A stretch of DNA of 8,653 bases from Sphingomonas bacterium (GTDB lineage Bacteria; Pseudomonadota; Alphaproteobacteria; Sphingomonadales; Sphingomonadaceae). The translations under genes and the position numbers were made by a program. Positions 6,066 to 8,653 of this stretch are shown here, piece after piece (positions within the stretch are counted from its first letter, which is position 1; the number at the start of each line of letters is the position of its first letter). Location of the stretch: contig JAJAYY010000189.1 of assembly GCA_026785965.1 (NCBI GenBank), positions 1-8,653 of the forward strand, written 5' to 3'. The notes beneath the pieces were generated by a model that had not been told where the DNA came from, made no database searches, and saw only the letters and a program-made list of their open reading frames with translations.

Positions 6066-7661
6066 ATGAAGACCGTCGAGACGGAAAATGCGGGCCTCAA
6101 GCGGGCCTATACGCTCACCATAGCGGCCAAGGACATCGACGCGCACGTCGATGGCGAGATCAAGCGCATGGCGCCGCAGATCAAGATGCCCGGCTTCCGC
6201 CCCGGCAAGGTTCCGCCCAACCTGATCCGCAAGATGCACGGCGAGAGCCTTCACGCCGAAGCGCTCAACACCACCGTCCAGCAGAGCGTCCAGCAATTGC
6301 TCGCTGACAAGAAATTGCGTCCGGCGATGCAGCCCCAGGTCGAGCTCGACGACGGCTATGCCGCGGGCAAGGACGCCGAAGTGCGCGTCAGCCTTGAAAC
6401 GCTGCCCGACGTCCCGACGCCCAAGATCGGCGGGTTGAAGCTCGAGCGCCTGACGGTCGCAAGCGATTCCGCCGCGCTCGATGCGCAGCTGACGCAGTTG
6501 GCCGCCTCGCAGACCCGCTTCGAAGACGCCAAGAAGGGCCACAAGGCCGCTTCGGGCGACCAGGTGGTGATCGATTTCGTCGGCAAGTCGGGCGGGGTCG
6601 CGTTCGACGGCGGCACCGGCGAGGATATGGCGGTGGTGATCGGGTCGGGCAATCTGATCCCCGGGTTCGAAGACCAGATGGTCGGGGTCAAGGTCGGCGA
6701 CGAGCGCACGCTCAACGTTAGCTTCCCCAAGGATTATCCGGCCGACAACCTCAAGGGCAAGCCGGCGACGTTCGACATCAAGGTCAAGGCCGTCAAGGTC
6801 GCGGGCGAGACCAGGATTGACGACGAATTCGCCAAGCAGCTCGGCTTGAAGGACCTTGAGCAACTGAAGGGCCTGATCGGCGACCGGCAGCAGCAGGAGC
6901 TCAACCAGCTGACGCGCACCCACATGAAGCGCCGCTTGCTCGATCAGCTTGCCGCCGATCATGATTTCGACGTTCCGCCGTCGATGGTCGAGGCCGAATA
7001 TCAGAACATCATGGGCCAGCTTCGCCAAGAAGCGAGCCAGGAAGAAGATTCGGCCGCCGCGCTCAAGGAAATCGAGGGCGAGGCCGACGAATATCGCTCG
7101 ATCGCAGTGCGCCGCGTCCGGCTTGGCTTGCTGCTGTCCGAAATCGGCGCTGCCAACGGGATCGAGATCACGACCCAGGAAATGAACCGCCTGATCGGCC
7201 AGGCCGCGTCGCAATATCAACCCAAGGACCGCGACCGGTTCATCGAATATGTCCAGCAGGACCCGATGGCCGCCGCCCAATTGCGCGCGCCTTTGTATGA
7301 GGACAAGGTGGTCGACTTCCTGTTCTCGAAGGCCAAGGTCTCCGAGCGCAGCGTGACCCGCGTTGAGCTCGAAGCCGACCTCGAGAGTGAGGAAGGCCAT
7401 GTCCACGGCCCGGACTGCGGCCACGATCATGGCGCCGCCAAGCCGGCCAAGAAAGCCGCCGCCAAAAAGCCCGCCGCCAAAAAGGCCGAGGCTCCGGCCA
7501 AGGCCGACAAGGCTGCTCCGGCTCCGAAGCCGGCGGCCAAGGGCGAAGCCAAGCCGGCCAAGGCCGAAGCCAAGCCCGCCAAGGCTGAAGCCAAGCCCGC
7601 CAAGGTTGCAGCGCCGGCCAAGAAGCCTGTCGCCAAGAAGGCCCCGGCCAAGGCCAAGTAA
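6066..7661 (+). CDS. tig: Trigger factor, ribosome-associated chaperone and prolyl isomerase, with extended tail
   Basis: Trigger factor binds ribosomal protein L23 (uL23) at the tunnel exit and shields nascent chains. The ribosome signature GFRPGKVP is at residues 43-50, the same place as in E. coli. The FKBP-type isomerase domain spans about 164-245 (GDQVVIDFVG, then LIPGFEDQMVG). The chaperone arms follow to about residue 440. The core ends with SERSVTRVELEADLESEEG, after which comes a histidine/cysteine cluster (H445, H447, C451, H453, H455; HVHGPDCGHDHG) and a tail of about 75 residues almost entirely Ala, Lys, Pro and Glu. Total length is 531, against about 430 in E. coli. The start at ATG 6066 matches family N-termini; the frame is open further upstream but runs into the tRNA. 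No strong Shine-Dalgarno is seen. It lies 63 bases after tRNA-Leu and 2 bases before the glycosyltransferase gene. Confidence 0.97.
   Translation: MKTVETENAGLKRAYTLTIAAKDIDAHVDGEIKRMAPQIKMPGFRPGKVPPNLIRKMHGESLHAEALNTTVQQSVQQLLADKKLRPAMQPQVELDDGYAAGKDAEVRVSLETLPDVPTPKIGGLKLERLTVASDSAALDAQLTQLAASQTRFEDAKKGHKAASGDQVVIDFVGKSGGVAFDGGTGEDMAVVIGSGNLIPGFEDQMVGVKVGDERTLNVSFPKDYPADNLKGKPATFDIKVKAVKVAGETRIDDEFAKQLGLKDLEQLKGLIGDRQQQELNQLTRTHMKRRLLDQLAADHDFDVPPSMVEAEYQNIMGQLRQEASQEEDSAAALKEIEGEADEYRSIAVRRVRLGLLLSEIGAANGIEITTQEMNRLIGQAASQYQPKDRDRFIEYVQQDPMAAAQLRAPLYEDKVVDFLFSKAKVSERSVTRVELEADLESEEGHVHGPDCGHDHGAAKPAKKAAAKKPAAKKAEAPAKADKAAPAPKPAAKGEAKPAKAEAKPAKAEAKPAKVAAPAKKPVAKKAPAKAK
7545..7607 (+). repeat. 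Three 21-bp tandem repeats in the tig tail
   Basis: Three near-identical units (7545-7565, 7566-7586, 7587-7607) each encode the heptad EAKPAKA, the last with V at the end. Differences are limited to the 12th base (G or C) and the final two bases. This is an in-frame minisatellite that could change tail length in 7-residue steps. Confidence 0.85.
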
Positions 7662-7663
7662 CG

Positions 7664-8602
7664 ATGGTCACGGGGGGCAGCAGCGTGCGGGTGGCGGTGG
7701 TGCTGCCATGCTACAATGAGGAAGCCGCGATCGCCGAAACGATCGCCGGCTTCCGCGCCGCGCTGCCCGATGCGATGATCTACGTGTTCGACAATAACAG
7801 CCGCGACAAGACTGTCGAAATCGCCCGCGCCGCCGGGGCCCTGGTCTCGACCGAGCGCCAGCAGGGCAAGGGCCATGTCGTGCGGCGGATGTTCGCCGAC
7901 GTCGATGCCGACGTCTACATCATGGCCGACGGCGATCTGACCTATGATCCCACGGCCGCGCCGGGGATGGTCAAATTGCTGCTCGACGAGCAGCTCGACA
8001 TGGTCGTCGGCACCCGCCAGCACCAAGCGGTCGAGGCCTATCGCGGCGGCCACGTGCTTGGCAATCGGTTGTTCACCGGGCTGCTGTCGGGGCTGTTCGG
8101 GCGCAGCTTCACCGACATTTTTTCGGGCTATCGGGTGTTCTCGCGGCGCTTCGTCAAAAGCTTCCCGGTGCTCTCGGCGGGGTTCGAGATCGAGACCGAG
8201 ATCAGCGTCCACGCGCTCGAACTAAGGATGCCGGTCGGCGAGGTCGCGACCGCTTATGGCGCACGGCCCGAAGGGTCGGCGTCGAAGCTGTCGACCTATC
8301 GCGACGGCTGGCGCATCCTCAAGACCATCGGCACGCTCTACCGGGTCGAGCGCCCGGTGCTGTTCTACGGCGCGATCGGGGCATTGTTCATCCTCGCTGC
8401 CGTGCTGCTCGCGTTGCCGTTGGTGATGACCTATCTCGATACCGGGCTGGTGCCGCGACTGCCGACCGCGATCCTCGTCACCGGAATGGTGATCGTCGCG
8501 GTGCTGTGCTTCTTCGCCGGGCTGATCCTCGACACCGTCACGCGCGGCCGCCGCGAAGTTCGCCGCCTCGCATATTTGTCGCACCGCGCGCCGGGCGCCT
8601 GA
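7664..8602 (+). CDS. Membrane-anchored family 2 glycosyltransferase, polyprenyl-phosphate sugar transferase-like
   Basis: This 312-residue protein has a GT-A catalytic domain facing the cytoplasm. Motifs are VVLPCYNEEAAI (residues 12-23), nucleotide-binding D43 in FDNNSRDKT, and the metal-binding D89-G-D91 in MADGDLTYDP. GFEIETEISVHAL and FSGYRVFSRRF are typical of dolichol/undecaprenyl-phosphate sugar synthases (DPM1/GtrB relatives). Two membrane segments follow at about 232-255 and 268-289, then a basic cytosolic tail (RGRREVRRL). It probably moves a sugar from a nucleotide donor to a lipid carrier for envelope glycans; donor and acceptor are unknown. The ATG at 7664 lies two bases after the tig stop, without a clear Shine-Dalgarno. 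A GTG at 7685, preceded by a G-rich stretch (7671-7676), is a fair alternative and loses only seven residues. Co-transcription with tig is likely. Confidence 0.9.
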   Translation: MVTGGSSVRVAVVLPCYNEEAAIAETIAGFRAALPDAMIYVFDNNSRDKTVEIARAAGALVSTERQQGKGHVVRRMFADVDADVYIMADGDLTYDPTAAPGMVKLLLDEQLDMVVGTRQHQAVEAYRGGHVLGNRLFTGLLSGLFGRSFTDIFSGYRVFSRRFVKSFPVLSAGFEIETEISVHALELRMPVGEVATAYGARPEGSASKLSTYRDGWRILKTIGTLYRVERPVLFYGAIGALFILAAVLLALPLVMTYLDTGLVPRLPTAILVTGMVIVAVLCFFAGLILDTVTRGRREVRRLAYLSHRAPGA

Positions 8603-8613
8603 CCGATCGAGGC

Positions 8614-8642
8614 TTGAACCTTCGTCGCTTCCGCCCGATGTA
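8614..8642 (+). promoter_or_regulatory. Weak promoter-like pair for a gene beyond the window
   Basis: TTGAAC (8614-8619) is followed after 17 bases by GATGTA (8637-8642). The -35 box is fair and the -10 box poor. It lies in the 51 bases after the glycosyltransferase stop, where no gene is visible. In many bacteria clpP follows tig, so the next gene could be clpP, but this cannot be seen. Confidence 0.25.
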
Positions 8643-8653
8643 GGGCGCGACAC

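Noticed and set aside
6045..7430. A 461-codon open frame on the minus strand opposite tig
   Set aside because: Antisense shadow of a well-recognised trigger factor.
8222..8653. Minus-strand open frame at the window end
   Set aside because: It lies mostly opposite the glycosyltransferase gene, has Arg/Asp/His-rich shadow composition and no ribosome binding site that can be seen.

Overview
The window is GC-rich DNA that looks chromosomal and alphaproteobacterial, most likely from a sphingomonad (Sphingomonas or a relative). This rests on the strong G/C bias at third codon positions, a secreted alkaline phosphatase with the active-site layout of Sphingomonas PhoK, a trigger factor with a long Lys/Ala/Pro tail, and a short palindromic intergenic repeat of a kind often seen in these genomes. 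The assignment is inference, not the result of a search.

Layout. (1) Positions 2-1081 hold the 3' three quarters of gatB, which enters from outside the window. (2) Positions 1085-1165 hold a two-armed palindromic repeat that may also end gatB transcription. (3) Positions 1184-2809 encode an exported PhoK-type alkaline phosphatase with every expected metal and phosphate ligand. (4) Positions 2887-5517 are a tight three-gene cluster: a lipoprotein, a Tat-type exported M48 zinc metalloprotease that overlaps it by ATGA, and a second lipoprotein whose Shine-Dalgarno overlaps the protease stop codon. (5) On the minus strand, positions 5791-5514 hold two tiny proline-rich reading frames joined by a TGATG stop/start overlap. 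They run convergently into the second lipoprotein gene. (6) Positions 5866-6002 hold a promoter and tRNA-Leu(UAG) with an encoded CCA. (7) Positions 6066-7661 encode trigger factor, extended by a His/Cys cluster and a roughly 75-residue Lys/Ala/Pro tail containing a 21-bp tandem repeat. (8) Positions 7664-8602 encode a membrane-anchored family 2 glycosyltransferase that starts two bases after the tig stop. A weak promoter-like pair ends the window.

Functionally the window mixes translation and protein-biogenesis genes (gatB, tRNA-Leu, tig) with cell-envelope genes (phosphatase, the lipoprotein-protease-lipoprotein cluster, glycosyltransferase). I see no phage, transposase, CRISPR or other mobile element. 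No clearly new defence or biosynthetic system is visible. The best candidates for something little described are the lipoprotein/M48/lipoprotein operon, the coupled proline-rich mini-ORFs and the modified trigger-factor tail.
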